The translations under genes were made by a program, and so were the position numbers. From the NCBI GenBank assembly GCA_022709385.1, contig JAKLIX010000007.1:120387-184386 (forward strand): a stretch of DNA of 64,000 nucleotides, read 5' to 3'. Positions within the stretch are counted from its first letter, which is position 1, and each line of letters begins with the position of its first letter. The notes under the pieces were generated by a model. That model saw only the letters and a program-made list of their open reading frames with translations, was not told the origin of the DNA and made no database searches. This document shows, piece after piece, positions 8,291-17,859 of this stretch. The stretch is from Bacteroidota bacterium. Its GTDB lineage: Bacteria; Bacteroidota; Bacteroidia; Bacteroidales; CAIXZF01.

Positions 8291-10942
8291 TTAATTTGAC
8301 TGGTTATTGTCTTTCGGTAAAAGGATAATAAACTCGGTGTATTCCCCTTCTTTTGAGTCGACCCTGATTTCACCGTGATGCTGCTGAACCACGATATCAT
8401 AACTGATCGACAATCCGAGGCCGGTGCCTGAACCTGCCGGTTTGGTCGTGAAGAAGGGGTTAAAAATTTTATCGAGGATCGCTGAGGGAATACCGTTACC
8501 GTTATCGCGTATCCTTATCATGACCTGCCTGCCGAGGTTTTTAGTCTCAACCTCAAGGACCGGGAAGTAGGAATCCTTCAATGCCTTTTTCTTCTGGTTG
8601 GTTGCATAACAGGCATTGTTGATGATATTGAGGAAAACGCGGCTGATATCCTGGGGAACGACATTCACCATGCCAATGGACTCATCGTAGGAGGTTTCCA
8701 GTTTGATGTTGAAGGTGGCGTCGCCGGCCCTCATACCATGATAGCCGAGATTCACATATTCCGAAAGCACCGAATTAATATTGGTGGGTTGAAAGTCGCC
8801 GGGCTTACCCCTTGAATGAAGCAGCATCCCCCTGACGATGCTGTCCGCCCGCTTACCATGCTCATTGATCCTCACCACATTGTTCTTCAGGTCGGTCATG
8901 ATTTCCCTGAGGTAATCCCTGTCGCCCGGCTGAAGCTGATCCGACAACTTTTCAAGTTCTTCGGAGAGTTCCCTGATCAGGTCGGCTGATAATTCCGAGA
9001 AATTATTCACGAAGTTGAGTGGATTCTTGATTTCGTGTGCAATACCGGCGGTCAATTGTCCCAGGGAGGCCATCTTTTCACTTTGCACCAGCTGGGTCTG
9101 GGCAGCTTTCAATTCGTTGTTGGCCCTGTTGATCTGCTCGTAGGCCGTGGCATTTTCAAAAGCGATCACCACAAAATTGGCCAGGTTGTTCAGCATGTCG
9201 AAATGTACCTGGTTATAGGCGCCTTTCCGGTAACTCTGGGCGGAGATCACGCCAAGCACCCTGTTTTCCAGGATAAGCGGAACATACATCAGTGCGTTCA
9301 CTGTTTCTCCGGCTTTGGGTTTAGCCCGGTTAGGCACATAGCGGCTGTATTCCAGTTCCACGTCGTTCATCAGGATCGCTTCTTTGTGAATCACACACCA
9401 GACAGCAAAGCGATCGGTCTCGTCCAGCGATATTTCATACAGGGGCAGGGGCTGTCCGTTCTCCATTGAAAGCTTGCATTCCAGCTTGTGCTCCTTTTCA
9501 TTCAGCACCATGACCAGAAATCCGGTCGCATCCATCAGGGTATTGACATTCTCATAGATAATGCCGGGGATGAGGTTGATGTCGAGCGTGGAAGTAACTT
9601 TTTTCCCAATCTCGTCCAGGATGCGGATATTTTGAAATGAAAGGTCGAGTTCGCGGTTCTTTTCGCTGAGTTCCTTCGTCCTGAGTGCCACCTTGTCTTC
9701 CAGGGTTCTGCTGTATTCTTCCAGCTTCTCATTAGACACTTTCAGCTTGGCTGTGGTTTCCTTCAGGTCCCCAATGGTTTTCGAGAGGGTTTGCTGCATG
9801 GAGATGAAGGAATTATTGAGCCGGGCGATTTCATCTTTCGTTTTGATCTCGGGGAGTTTAACAGAAAAATTACCCACAGCCAGATCGTCGGCGGCAAAAG
9901 TCAGCCTGCGCAACGGCCTGGTGATGGATCTGGAGATCAGTACAATCACGACCGACATCAGCACCAATCCGCCAATGCCGAGCAACATGATATCCCTGTT
10001 CAGGCTGCTTACGTCTGCCATGAGTTCGTCGACAGGGAAAACGATTCCCAGCGACCAGTGGTTGACCGGGACAGGGGCGTAGGATATATAGCTTTTCTTG
10101 TTGTTCTGGATATTCCGGTAGGAAGTTGTGGCAAAACTGGTTTCACCGCGGATCATGCACCTGCCGATCTCCCTGAGTTGTTCCGACTGCTGGGCCTCGG
10201 CGATGCTGAAGATGCTTTCATTCATGATCAGATCTTCCGACGGATGCGTCACGATGCTGCCATTCTGGCTGATCAGGAATGCATAACCGCTTTCGCAAAC
10301 CTTCACAGAGCCAACAATTTTTTGCAGCCATTCCAGGCTGACATCAGCGGTGAGAATCCCGGCAAATTCCCGCCTGCCCTTCACTGTCCTGTAAAAAGGC
10401 GTCGAAAAAGTCGACATCACAATATCACCTCCGCCGATATCGATATAGGGTTCAGTCCATATGCTCCGTCCAAGCATTTTAGGAATCTGGTACCAGTCCA
10501 TGGTGAAATAATCGTAGCCATCGCCTCCAAGCCAGGCGAGGTTCAACTGATCCCCTTTCCGGCTGTAGTAAGGAGAATAATATTTTTGGTCAGGCGAACG
10601 GAAACCGGGTTCGAAGGCGATGGCACAACCGAAGATATCAGGATTGTTCACCACCACCAGGCTGCAAAGCTGCAACACCTTTTCCTCGGAAAAGTCGGAC
10701 AACTCGAGAACAGCCGCCATATTCAGCGGGACTTTCTGAATGCGGCTGAGTACCTTGTCAACTTTTTCCACGGTTTCCTTGGTCAGGTATTCGGCATTCA
10801 CCCTGATATTCCTCACCACCATATGCTCCGACAACACCATGTTATAATAAAAGATAATGGCGAAAATCAGTGCAAGACTTGAAAATATGTACAGGATAAG
10901 CTTCGAGGCAAGACCCCTCATATATCTGAGTCTGATCATCAA
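8291..10942 (-). CDS. Cache-HAMP-GAF sensor histidine kinase
   Basis: An 883-residue membrane kinase. Order: TM1 (about 14-34), periplasmic double-Cache-like domain (about 40-310), TM2 (about 318-338), HAMP (340-392), coiled coil, GAF (about 455-610), coiled coil, dimerisation domain with [12 protein letters not shown] (His near 636), and HATPase with DNGNGIP and GSGTGLGL. Cache domains bind small ligands directly or through a binding protein. The gene starts 8 bp after the solute-binding-protein gene and is followed 10 bp later by the receiver-PP2C gene, so the three form a complete input-transmitter-output operon. Confidence 0.9.
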   Translation of the reverse strand: MMIRLRYMRGLASKLILYIFSSLALIFAIIFYYNMVLSEHMVVRNIRVNAEYLTKETVEKVDKVLSRIQKVPLNMAAVLELSDFSEEKVLQLCSLVVVNNPDIFGCAIAFEPGFRSPDQKYYSPYYSRKGDQLNLAWLGGDGYDYFTMDWYQIPKMLGRSIWTEPYIDIGGGDIVMSTFSTPFYRTVKGRREFAGILTADVSLEWLQKIVGSVKVCESGYAFLISQNGSIVTHPSEDLIMNESIFSIAEAQQSEQLREIGRCMIRGETSFATTSYRNIQNNKKSYISYAPVPVNHWSLGIVFPVDELMADVSSLNRDIMLLGIGGLVLMSVVIVLISRSITRPLRRLTFAADDLAVGNFSVKLPEIKTKDEIARLNNSFISMQQTLSKTIGDLKETTAKLKVSNEKLEEYSRTLEDKVALRTKELSEKNRELDLSFQNIRILDEIGKKVTSTLDINLIPGIIYENVNTLMDATGFLVMVLNEKEHKLECKLSMENGQPLPLYEISLDETDRFAVWCVIHKEAILMNDVELEYSRYVPNRAKPKAGETVNALMYVPLILENRVLGVISAQSYRKGAYNQVHFDMLNNLANFVVIAFENATAYEQINRANNELKAAQTQLVQSEKMASLGQLTAGIAHEIKNPLNFVNNFSELSADLIRELSEELEKLSDQLQPGDRDYLREIMTDLKNNVVRINEHGKRADSIVRGMLLHSRGKPGDFQPTNINSVLSEYVNLGYHGMRAGDATFNIKLETSYDESIGMVNVVPQDISRVFLNIINNACYATNQKKKALKDSYFPVLEVETKNLGRQVMIRIRDNGNGIPSAILDKIFNPFFTTKPAGSGTGLGLSISYDIVVQQHHGEIRVDSKEGEYTEFIILLPKDNNQSN

Positions 10943-10950
10943 TACAAGCT

Positions 10951-12051
10951 TTATTCGTTTGGTTTCCCGTTCAGTGTACGTTCAATTTCCTGGTAGGGTT
11001 TATAAAAATCTCCAAAGGCCGGGATATGGGTTATCAGTTTGCTGTCGAACAAGATTCCCGCAATGTTCTCATAAACATCTTTTTTGAGGCTGGTTTCGTA
11101 AGAAGACCCGTGCGGTGCTTTATAAAGATCGTAGTAACGATCGAGCATCCATCGCTGATGAACCCTGTTAACCGGGGTTTTGGCTTCTTTTGCATAGCGC
11201 ACCACGATATCTAAGGTTTCTTCCGGATGTGAGAAGGCATAATCCCAGCCTTCAAGGGTGGCTTTGACGAAATTAACACACAAGTCCGGGTGTTCCTTCA
11301 GTGTTTTTGACAGACAATAGATGCCGTCTTCAAGAAAATTCAAGCCATAATCCTTGAAAAAGAAGGTCACCAGCTCATCCTCATTGAAACCGGAATTCAG
11401 GATTGTATGGTACTCATCAAACCAGTTGGCATTGGTCACATCCACGGCACCCGAAAGAAAGAGGTTGTTAGTACTGCCGATCGGGATAATCTCCACCTGA
11501 AGGTCATACTTCTTGAACAGCGCTCTGGGCTGCATCTCATAGCCGGTCCAGATACCGGCCTTTTTACCGTTGAGATCCTGCAGCTTCCTGATCCCGCTGT
11601 TTTTCCGTGCCAGCAACATGAGTGACGACTGCTGTGAAGGTTGCGCGAGGCTTACAATATCGGTGCCCGAAGCCTTCATTTCGATTGCGTTCACCAGCCA
11701 TAGCGCAGCAAAATCCGCTTCCCCTGATTCAAGGATGGCTGCAGGAATCATGGAAGGCTGAAACGTAATCACATCGAGGTCAATGCCATATTTCAGATAG
11801 ATCCCTTTCTCCTTTCCGACGAAATATCCGCTGAACTGCGCCGTATTCACCCAGTATGGAAGGAAACGCACCTTTGTTACCGGACCGGAGGCTTCAGCCA
11901 CTTTAATATCCGGCCCGGCCGCTTCACCGGAACCTTTATCCCTGCTGGTACAGGCAGCTGACAATATAAGAATCAGCAGGATAAACAAGAGCGAAGCGAA
12001 GTGTTCATTGAATGGTTTGCAGGAAGGGCGTATGATACGGTGGAATGACAT
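10951..12051 (-). CDS. NMT1/THI5-like periplasmic solute-binding lipoprotein
   Basis: A 366-residue exported protein: hydrophobic segment about 20-33, then a probable lipobox ending at Cys34 (SAAC), then an NMT1/THI5/SsuA-like type 2 periplasmic binding fold. The fold is recognised from FSGYFVGKEKGIYLKYGID, GEADFAAL and the Asn/Asp-rich ligand region after residue 200. Family members bind pyrimidine precursors, taurine or related small molecules for ABC import. Here no permease or ATPase is near; the gene heads an operon with a Cache histidine kinase and a PP2C response regulator, so a sensory role is inferred. The ligand is unknown. Confidence 0.82.
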   Translation of the reverse strand: MSFHRIIRPSCKPFNEHFASLLFILLILILSAACTSRDKGSGEAAGPDIKVAEASGPVTKVRFLPYWVNTAQFSGYFVGKEKGIYLKYGIDLDVITFQPSMIPAAILESGEADFAALWLVNAIEMKASGTDIVSLAQPSQQSSLMLLARKNSGIRKLQDLNGKKAGIWTGYEMQPRALFKKYDLQVEIIPIGSTNNLFLSGAVDVTNANWFDEYHTILNSGFNEDELVTFFFKDYGLNFLEDGIYCLSKTLKEHPDLCVNFVKATLEGWDYAFSHPEETLDIVVRYAKEAKTPVNRVHQRWMLDRYYDLYKAPHGSSYETSLKKDVYENIAGILFDSKLITHIPAFGDFYKPYQEIERTLNGKPNE

Positions 12052-12140
12052 AACAGGAAGGGTTTACTGCCTGAAAGGTGGTAAATGTAAGAAAAAACAC
12101 CGAATCAAAAATGCAGCTGCAACTATTTCCTGATCTGTCA

Positions 12141-12171
12141 TTGCAGAATAAAAAGAAAATTCATAGGTTTG
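12141..12171 (+). promoter_or_regulatory. Promoter-like element before the PAS kinase pair
   Basis: TTG at 12141-12143, a 20-bp spacer, then TAGGTTTG at 12164-12171, matching the Bacteroidota -33/-7 pattern. The start codon follows 29 bp after the -7 box. It sits in the 149-bp divergent region between the binding-protein operon and the PAS kinases. Confidence 0.45.
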
Positions 12172-12200
12172 GATGAAAATCTATCAGGGTAAGAACACGC

Positions 12201-14690
12201 ATGGCGAAGGGCTCATCACATTCAGAATTAGCAGATTTGCAGGCACTGAATCTGGAACTGCTGAGAAAAATCGAGAACCTGGCACAAGAGAACAGCCTGC
12301 TTTCTGAAAACAATGCCAGGGCTGAACGTTACCGGTATTTTTTCGAACACAACCTGGCCGGACTATATGCTACAAACCTGGGGGGAAAGATCCTGATGTC
12401 GAATCAGCGCTTTCTGGACTTATTCGGGTTTAAATCACAGGAAGATGCAGCAAACACTGCAGCCTCCGCCCTGTTCCTCAATCCGGACGACCGACAGGTT
12501 TTGCTCAGCTTGCTTACCAGCGGAGAAGCAGCGTATAACCTGGAGTTCAGGATGTGCCGGCAGGACCGCAGCACCTTCTGGGCGCTGATCAATTCAATGG
12601 TCGATTCACATGGCACCATTATCGGATCAATTATCGATATTACCCGCCTGAAGGAGGCGTCTCATGCGCTCGAGGAAAGCGAAAAAAGTTACAGGAACCT
12701 GTTTAACTACATCAACGATGCCATTTACATACTTGATGAACACGGTACCTTTTTAAATGTAAATAAGGGTGCCGAGAAGATGTATGGTTATACCAGGGAG
12801 GAAATCTCGGGGCAGACACCAGCATTTCTTTCAGCCCCGGGGATGAACGATCTGAGCGGTACGCTGGATCTCATTGAAAAAGCTTTCGAAGGTGATGTCC
12901 AGGTTTTCGAATGGTGGGGCAGAAGAAAAAACGGAGAAATTTTTCCGAAGGAAATTTCCCAGACTGCCGGTACCTATTTCGGGAAAAATGTCGTCATTGC
13001 CACCGGCCGAGACATTACAGAACGCAAACGGCAGGAGGATGCCATCCGGCTGATCAACGAATCAATCATCAACTACCTCGAATTTCCTTTTGCCACAATT
13101 GATTACCAGTTAATTACCGATGATATCTGCAAGCTGACCGGAGCCTGCCTTGCGTATCTGACACTTCATCAGGCGGATGGGGTTCACTATATACCCAAGG
13201 CCATCTCCGGTGATTTTCCGCGTATCGAAGAAGCCAGGAAAGTCCTTGGCAAATCACTGCTCGGTAAAACACTCAGGATGGATCCGCTCACAATCCGGGC
13301 AATCAGCGAAAGGACCGCCCTCAGAAAGGGGGAACTTGCATTTCCCCCAGCATGGAAAATCCCCGGGGATATCCGGGAAAAAGTCTCGGAGATTCTTGCC
13401 GTTCAGGAATACATTGTTTTTTCCATTGCACACAAAGACAGGGTTCTCGGGAGTTTTAACCTGATGTTCAATGCTGATAACAGGGCAAAAAACCTCGACC
13501 TGGCAGAGATTTTCGTCAACCAGGTTAGTTCCGTCTTTCTGAGACACCAGATCGAAGAGTCGATCAGGGCTGAACAGAACCTTTTTGTTTCGGGTCCGGT
13601 TGTGGTTGTGAACAGACACTTCAGCCCTGATTTCGGGATACAGTATGTTTCCCCCAACATTGCCGGCATTTACGGGTATTCGCAGGAATTTTTCAATGAA
13701 AAACCACGTAAATACCTGGACCTGGTACATCCAGGCGACAGGAAACATTTCAGGGACATCGTCAGCCAGAACGAAAGCGCCGAAAAGGATGTTTTTGAAC
13801 TGGAATACAGGATTATCAGCCGTGACGGAGCAGGCCGGTGGGTGAACGACTTTGCGGTCATTGTCAGGGATGAAAAAGGTCAGGCCAAATACATCCGCGC
13901 CTACCTGATGGATATCAACGCCAGAAAGGAGGCTGAAAGACAACTGAAACAGTATTCGGAAGGATTACATGCCTTAAACATCACCAAGGATAAGTTCTTC
14001 AGCATCATTGCGCATGATCTGAAAAATCCCTTTCAGTCCATCATGGGATTTGCAGGATTGCTGTCACAGGAATATGAAAATTACACAGACGAGGAACGCA
14101 AGTCCTTCATCGAAAACATCAGGGAATCATCAGAACACACCTTCAAGCTGCTTCAGAACCTGCTGGAATGGGCCAGGACACAGACGGGCCGCATCGAATA
14201 CAATCCCGGCTACAACGATGTCAGCATCACGGCGAACGAAACCCTGCTTTTGTTTAAATCGCAGGCTGATGATAAAAACATCAAGCTGTTCTCTGAAATC
14301 GGATACAACAGCATGGCCGTGTACGATGAGAATATGGTAAAAACCGTCTTCCGCAACCTGATATCCAATGCCATCAAGTTCTCCTGGCCCGGCAGCCAGG
14401 TCAACCTGTCAGCATCCCATTTGGAAAAAAACGGCAGACTTTTCCTCGAAATCATGGTAAGTGACCACGGTTGCGGTATATCACACGAAGATATCCCCAG
14501 GCTTTTCAGACTCGACGAAAAGTTTGTCACCGAGGGCACCGCAGGCGAAAAAGGCACCGGCCTCGGACTGATGCTGTGCAGGGAACTGATCAAACAAAAC
14601 GGAGGAGAACTCTGGGTTGAAAGCAAAACGGGTAAAGGAAGCTGTTTCCATTTCATCCTTCCGAGGAATCTCAGGCAGCATGACAAGTAA
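12201..14690 (+). CDS. Cytoplasmic multi-PAS/GAF sensor histidine kinase
   Basis: An 829-residue kinase without a signal peptide or membrane helix. Order: short N-terminal coiled coil, PAS (about 36-145), PAS with PAC (155-275), GAF-like (285-450), PAS (455-580), HisKA with FFSIIAHDLKNPFQSI (His near 604), HATPase with DHGCGI and GEKGTGLGLMLC. The PAS domains could sense redox state, light or small ligands; no haem- or flavin-specific residues are claimed. No receiver domain is fused and no response-regulator gene follows. Its catalytic half is paralogous to that of the next gene, which starts about 10 bp downstream. Confidence 0.88.
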   Translation: MAKGSSHSELADLQALNLELLRKIENLAQENSLLSENNARAERYRYFFEHNLAGLYATNLGGKILMSNQRFLDLFGFKSQEDAANTAASALFLNPDDRQVLLSLLTSGEAAYNLEFRMCRQDRSTFWALINSMVDSHGTIIGSIIDITRLKEASHALEESEKSYRNLFNYINDAIYILDEHGTFLNVNKGAEKMYGYTREEISGQTPAFLSAPGMNDLSGTLDLIEKAFEGDVQVFEWWGRRKNGEIFPKEISQTAGTYFGKNVVIATGRDITERKRQEDAIRLINESIINYLEFPFATIDYQLITDDICKLTGACLAYLTLHQADGVHYIPKAISGDFPRIEEARKVLGKSLLGKTLRMDPLTIRAISERTALRKGELAFPPAWKIPGDIREKVSEILAVQEYIVFSIAHKDRVLGSFNLMFNADNRAKNLDLAEIFVNQVSSVFLRHQIEESIRAEQNLFVSGPVVVVNRHFSPDFGIQYVSPNIAGIYGYSQEFFNEKPRKYLDLVHPGDRKHFRDIVSQNESAEKDVFELEYRIISRDGAGRWVNDFAVIVRDEKGQAKYIRAYLMDINARKEAERQLKQYSEGLHALNITKDKFFSIIAHDLKNPFQSIMGFAGLLSQEYENYTDEERKSFIENIRESSEHTFKLLQNLLEWARTQTGRIEYNPGYNDVSITANETLLLFKSQADDKNIKLFSEIGYNSMAVYDENMVKTVFRNLISNAIKFSWPGSQVNLSASHLEKNGRLFLEIMVSDHGCGISHEDIPRLFRLDEKFVTEGTAGEKGTGLGLMLCRELIKQNGGELWVESKTGKGSCFHFILPRNLRQHDK

Positions 14691-14700
14691 GTACCAGATC

Positions 14701-17700
14701 ATGAAAAATATTCTGTCTTTACTCAGCCTGTTCCTGCTTGCCGCTACCCAGCTCTTCCCCCAGGAAACCAGGGCACCACAATGGCATACACTTGTCAGCG
14801 GGTTGTCTGAAATGATCAGGGAGCACAAACAGGAGGACAGCATAAGAAAGGCGCTTGGCAGACTGGATATCGCCCTCTGGGATGCACCTGCGGATACCGC
14901 CCTGTCCGTCTGCCGCAAACTGATGGAGGACCTGGATTCGAACCGCTACCCGAGCCTGACCTCTGACCTCTATTACATGCTGAACAAGGCCTATGCCGAT
15001 AAAGGCCTTACAGGTAAAAGCCTCGAAATGCTGCTGAATTCGTTCCGGCTGCTGAGCGAAAAAGGATTGCATTATAACAGCGGTTATGTATTGATTGATA
15101 TCGGAAACCGTTTCTATGCTTCAGGACTCTACCACATCTCCCTCAATTTCTACAGGGAAGCCAATCACATTTTCAATAAAATAGGCGCCAGAATTGGCAA
15201 TTACACTGCCAACAATAACCTGGGACTTAGTTATCGAGAAATGGAGAATCCCGATTCAGCGCTCTTTTACTTCAGACAGGCCGAACGAATTCTGATCGAA
15301 AATTCCGAATTTGATGATAAGCTTTACCTAAAGGGGCACTCCCTGGCCTATATCGCTTCCATTTATTATATCAAAAAAAGGTATAATGAATCCATATCCT
15401 ATTGCAGAAGAGCGATAGACCAGATCAATGCCGATACCAACCGGCTGTTTAACTCGGACCACAAGCGCACCATCACGGCCTTGCTTTACCAGATCGGGCT
15501 GTGTTATAAGGAATTAAAACAGGAAAGCCTGATGTTACAGTATTTTCAGCGCGCCACGATTCTTGCCAAACAATACCGTGCATACCGCAACCTGTTTCAG
15601 ATCAACCTGAACCTTTGCCGGCATTTCAATGAAGCCCGGGAGTACGGGCTTGCCCTTCTGTATGCAAAAACCGCCCTCGACTGTGCCGACAGCACTTATG
15701 TCGGCAAGGATAAGGCAGAAGCTGTATACTGCCTGGCACTGAACAATCTCGCCCTGAATAACACGGTTGCCGCCCGGCATTACCTGGGCATGTTCAAAAA
15801 GCTGAACGACAGCCTTGAAACCCTGGATGCTACACGGAAACTCACTGAAATCCAAACCGCGTTCGATGCAGTCAGGTCGAACCGTGAAAATGAACGCCTG
15901 AAAGAACAACAAAAACAATACTGGTCATGGGCAATTGCCATGGCCATTCTGATTCTTCTGACCATCACTTTTCTGCTGATTTACCAGGGTATCAGACGTA
16001 AAAACGAACAGAGACTCAAAGTACTCAGCAATGCCACTTTCGAAGGAATCCTTATTCATGACAGAGGTATCATCCTGGATACCAATGAGAAAGCTATTGA
16101 AATATTTGGAATGAAACCCGGGCAAAAACTCAAGGGAAATATATTTGACCTGATTCCGCCCGAACACCATTCCATGGTTCTTGAAAAGATACGCGCAGAT
16201 CAGGATGAACAATACACCATCCCGATTAAAACCGGCAGCGGAAGCATCGCGGTGGTTGAAGTGCTCTCAAGGCCTTTCGTTTACAAGGGCAGGCAGGTGC
16301 GCATTGCAGCCATCCGCGACATCAGCGAACAACTGCTTGCCAACCGGAGATTGCGGGAAAGTGAGGAAAAATACCGGCTGCTTGCCGACAATATGACGGA
16401 TATCCTCTGGCAGCTTGATCAGGACCTGGTATTTCTTTATATCAGTCCTTCGGTCCATGCCATCCTCGGATATACCCCGTATGAAGTGACGGGAAAACCG
16501 ATTTCCCACTTTCTGCCGGAACGCTCCACGCGCATCCTCGAAATCTTCAGAAACCGCTACACAAGCACGCTGCACAGGAATTTACCCCTGCTGAAAAACA
16601 TCATCGAGATACAGATCAGGCACAAGGACGGCAGGCTGTTGTGGTTCGAAAATCATATTTCACCTGTGCTGGAAGAGGACGGTTCATTGCAGTTTTTTCA
16701 GGGGATCACCCATAACATCAACCTGCGTAAGGAATTGCAACAAAGCCTGCAGGAACGGGAACGCACCCTGACTACCCTGATGGCCAATCTGCCGGGAATT
16801 GCTTACCGCTGTAAAAACGACAAGAACTGGACCATGGAATTCGTCAGCAAAGGATGCCTCGAACTTACGGGCTACCCGCCCGACGCCTTGGTAAACAATA
16901 AGATCATCTCTTACAACGACCTGATAGAACCAGAATACAGGGAATACCTCTGGGAGATCTGGCAGGAAAAGCTCAAAACCCAGGACTTCTTCGAAAGCGA
17001 ATATCCCATCATCACCTCGAATGGTGACAGAAAATGGGTCTGGGAAAAAGGCTGCGGTGTGTTCGATAAGGAAGGCAGGCTCATCGCCCTGGAAGGCTTT
17101 ATCACTGATATCACCTCCAAAAAATATTTTGAAGAATACATCAAGAACAAAAATGCCGAACTGGAAGAGGCCAACGCCACCAAAACAAGATTCTTCAGCA
17201 TCATCGGCCATGACCTGAAAAACCCCCTGCATGCCATCCTGGGGTTTTCCCAGCTGTTGTATGACGAATATGAAAACTACTCCGACGAAGAACGCCGGCA
17301 GACGATCCGCAATATCCGCGATGTGTCGCTTAGTCTGCAGAAACTGCTGCAAAACCTGCTGGAATGGTCGCAGGCTCACAGCGGCAAGATCGCATTCACG
17401 CTCGAAAAGGCTTACCTGAACCTGCTGGTGAGAGAAACCCTAAGCCTGCTTTCCGAGCATGCGGCTGCAAAGGAAGTAAGCATCATCAGCCATATTCCTG
17501 CCGACCTTCAGGTTTACGCAGACCGGAACATGATTTCCACTGTCCTGAGGAATATCCTCTCCAACAGCATCAAATTCTCCTTCCCGGGAAGCCGCGTTGA
17601 AATAAGCGCCAGGGTGCAAGGAAACTTTACCGAAATAATGGTCAGGGACTATGGAACGGGCATGGATCCAGAGGAGATCCAGCAGCTTTTCGATATTTCA

Positions 17701-17859
17701 AGGAAGATTAAGAGAGACGGGACTTTAAAAGAAAAGGGTACCGGCCTGGGGCTCGTGATATGCAAGGAATTTGTTGAAAAACACCGGGGCAGTATCCAGG
17801 TTGAAAGCACACCCGGTGAAGGCACCACCTTTACTTTCACGATACCTGGCGCAGGCTGA
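14701..17859 (+). CDS. TPR-PAS membrane-bound hybrid sensor histidine kinase (no receiver)
   Basis: About 1052 residues from ATG 14701: signal peptide (about 1-22), periplasmic tetratricopeptide repeats (about 30-400), one transmembrane helix (about 408-430), three PAS domains (about 435-805), HisKA with FFSIIGHDLKNPLHAI (His near 836) and HATPase with EKGTGLGLVIC. Extracytoplasmic TPR sensor kinases are common in Bacteroidota; the TPR region probably recognises a protein or peptide. The frame is open upstream to 14617 and an ATG at 14680 is possible, but 14701 starts exactly at a good signal peptide and avoids overlap with the previous gene. The 3' end overlaps convergent mutS2 by 23 bp. Confidence 0.88.
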   Translation: MKNILSLLSLFLLAATQLFPQETRAPQWHTLVSGLSEMIREHKQEDSIRKALGRLDIALWDAPADTALSVCRKLMEDLDSNRYPSLTSDLYYMLNKAYADKGLTGKSLEMLLNSFRLLSEKGLHYNSGYVLIDIGNRFYASGLYHISLNFYREANHIFNKIGARIGNYTANNNLGLSYREMENPDSALFYFRQAERILIENSEFDDKLYLKGHSLAYIASIYYIKKRYNESISYCRRAIDQINADTNRLFNSDHKRTITALLYQIGLCYKELKQESLMLQYFQRATILAKQYRAYRNLFQINLNLCRHFNEAREYGLALLYAKTALDCADSTYVGKDKAEAVYCLALNNLALNNTVAARHYLGMFKKLNDSLETLDATRKLTEIQTAFDAVRSNRENERLKEQQKQYWSWAIAMAILILLTITFLLIYQGIRRKNEQRLKVLSNATFEGILIHDRGIILDTNEKAIEIFGMKPGQKLKGNIFDLIPPEHHSMVLEKIRADQDEQYTIPIKTGSGSIAVVEVLSRPFVYKGRQVRIAAIRDISEQLLANRRLRESEEKYRLLADNMTDILWQLDQDLVFLYISPSVHAILGYTPYEVTGKPISHFLPERSTRILEIFRNRYTSTLHRNLPLLKNIIEIQIRHKDGRLLWFENHISPVLEEDGSLQFFQGITHNINLRKELQQSLQERERTLTTLMANLPGIAYRCKNDKNWTMEFVSKGCLELTGYPPDALVNNKIISYNDLIEPEYREYLWEIWQEKLKTQDFFESEYPIITSNGDRKWVWEKGCGVFDKEGRLIALEGFITDITSKKYFEEYIKNKNAELEEANATKTRFFSIIGHDLKNPLHAILGFSQLLYDEYENYSDEERRQTIRNIRDVSLSLQKLLQNLLEWSQAHSGKIAFTLEKAYLNLLVRETLSLLSEHAAAKEVSIISHIPADLQVYADRNMISTVLRNILSNSIKFSFPGSRVEISARVQGNFTEIMVRDYGTGMDPEEIQQLFDISRKIKRDGTLKEKGTGLGLVICKEFVEKHRGSIQVESTPGEGTTFTFTIPGAG

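Noticed and set aside
14617..14700. N-terminal extension of the TPR-PAS kinase
   Set aside because: It overlaps the end of the previous kinase gene; ATG 14701 begins a clear signal peptide.
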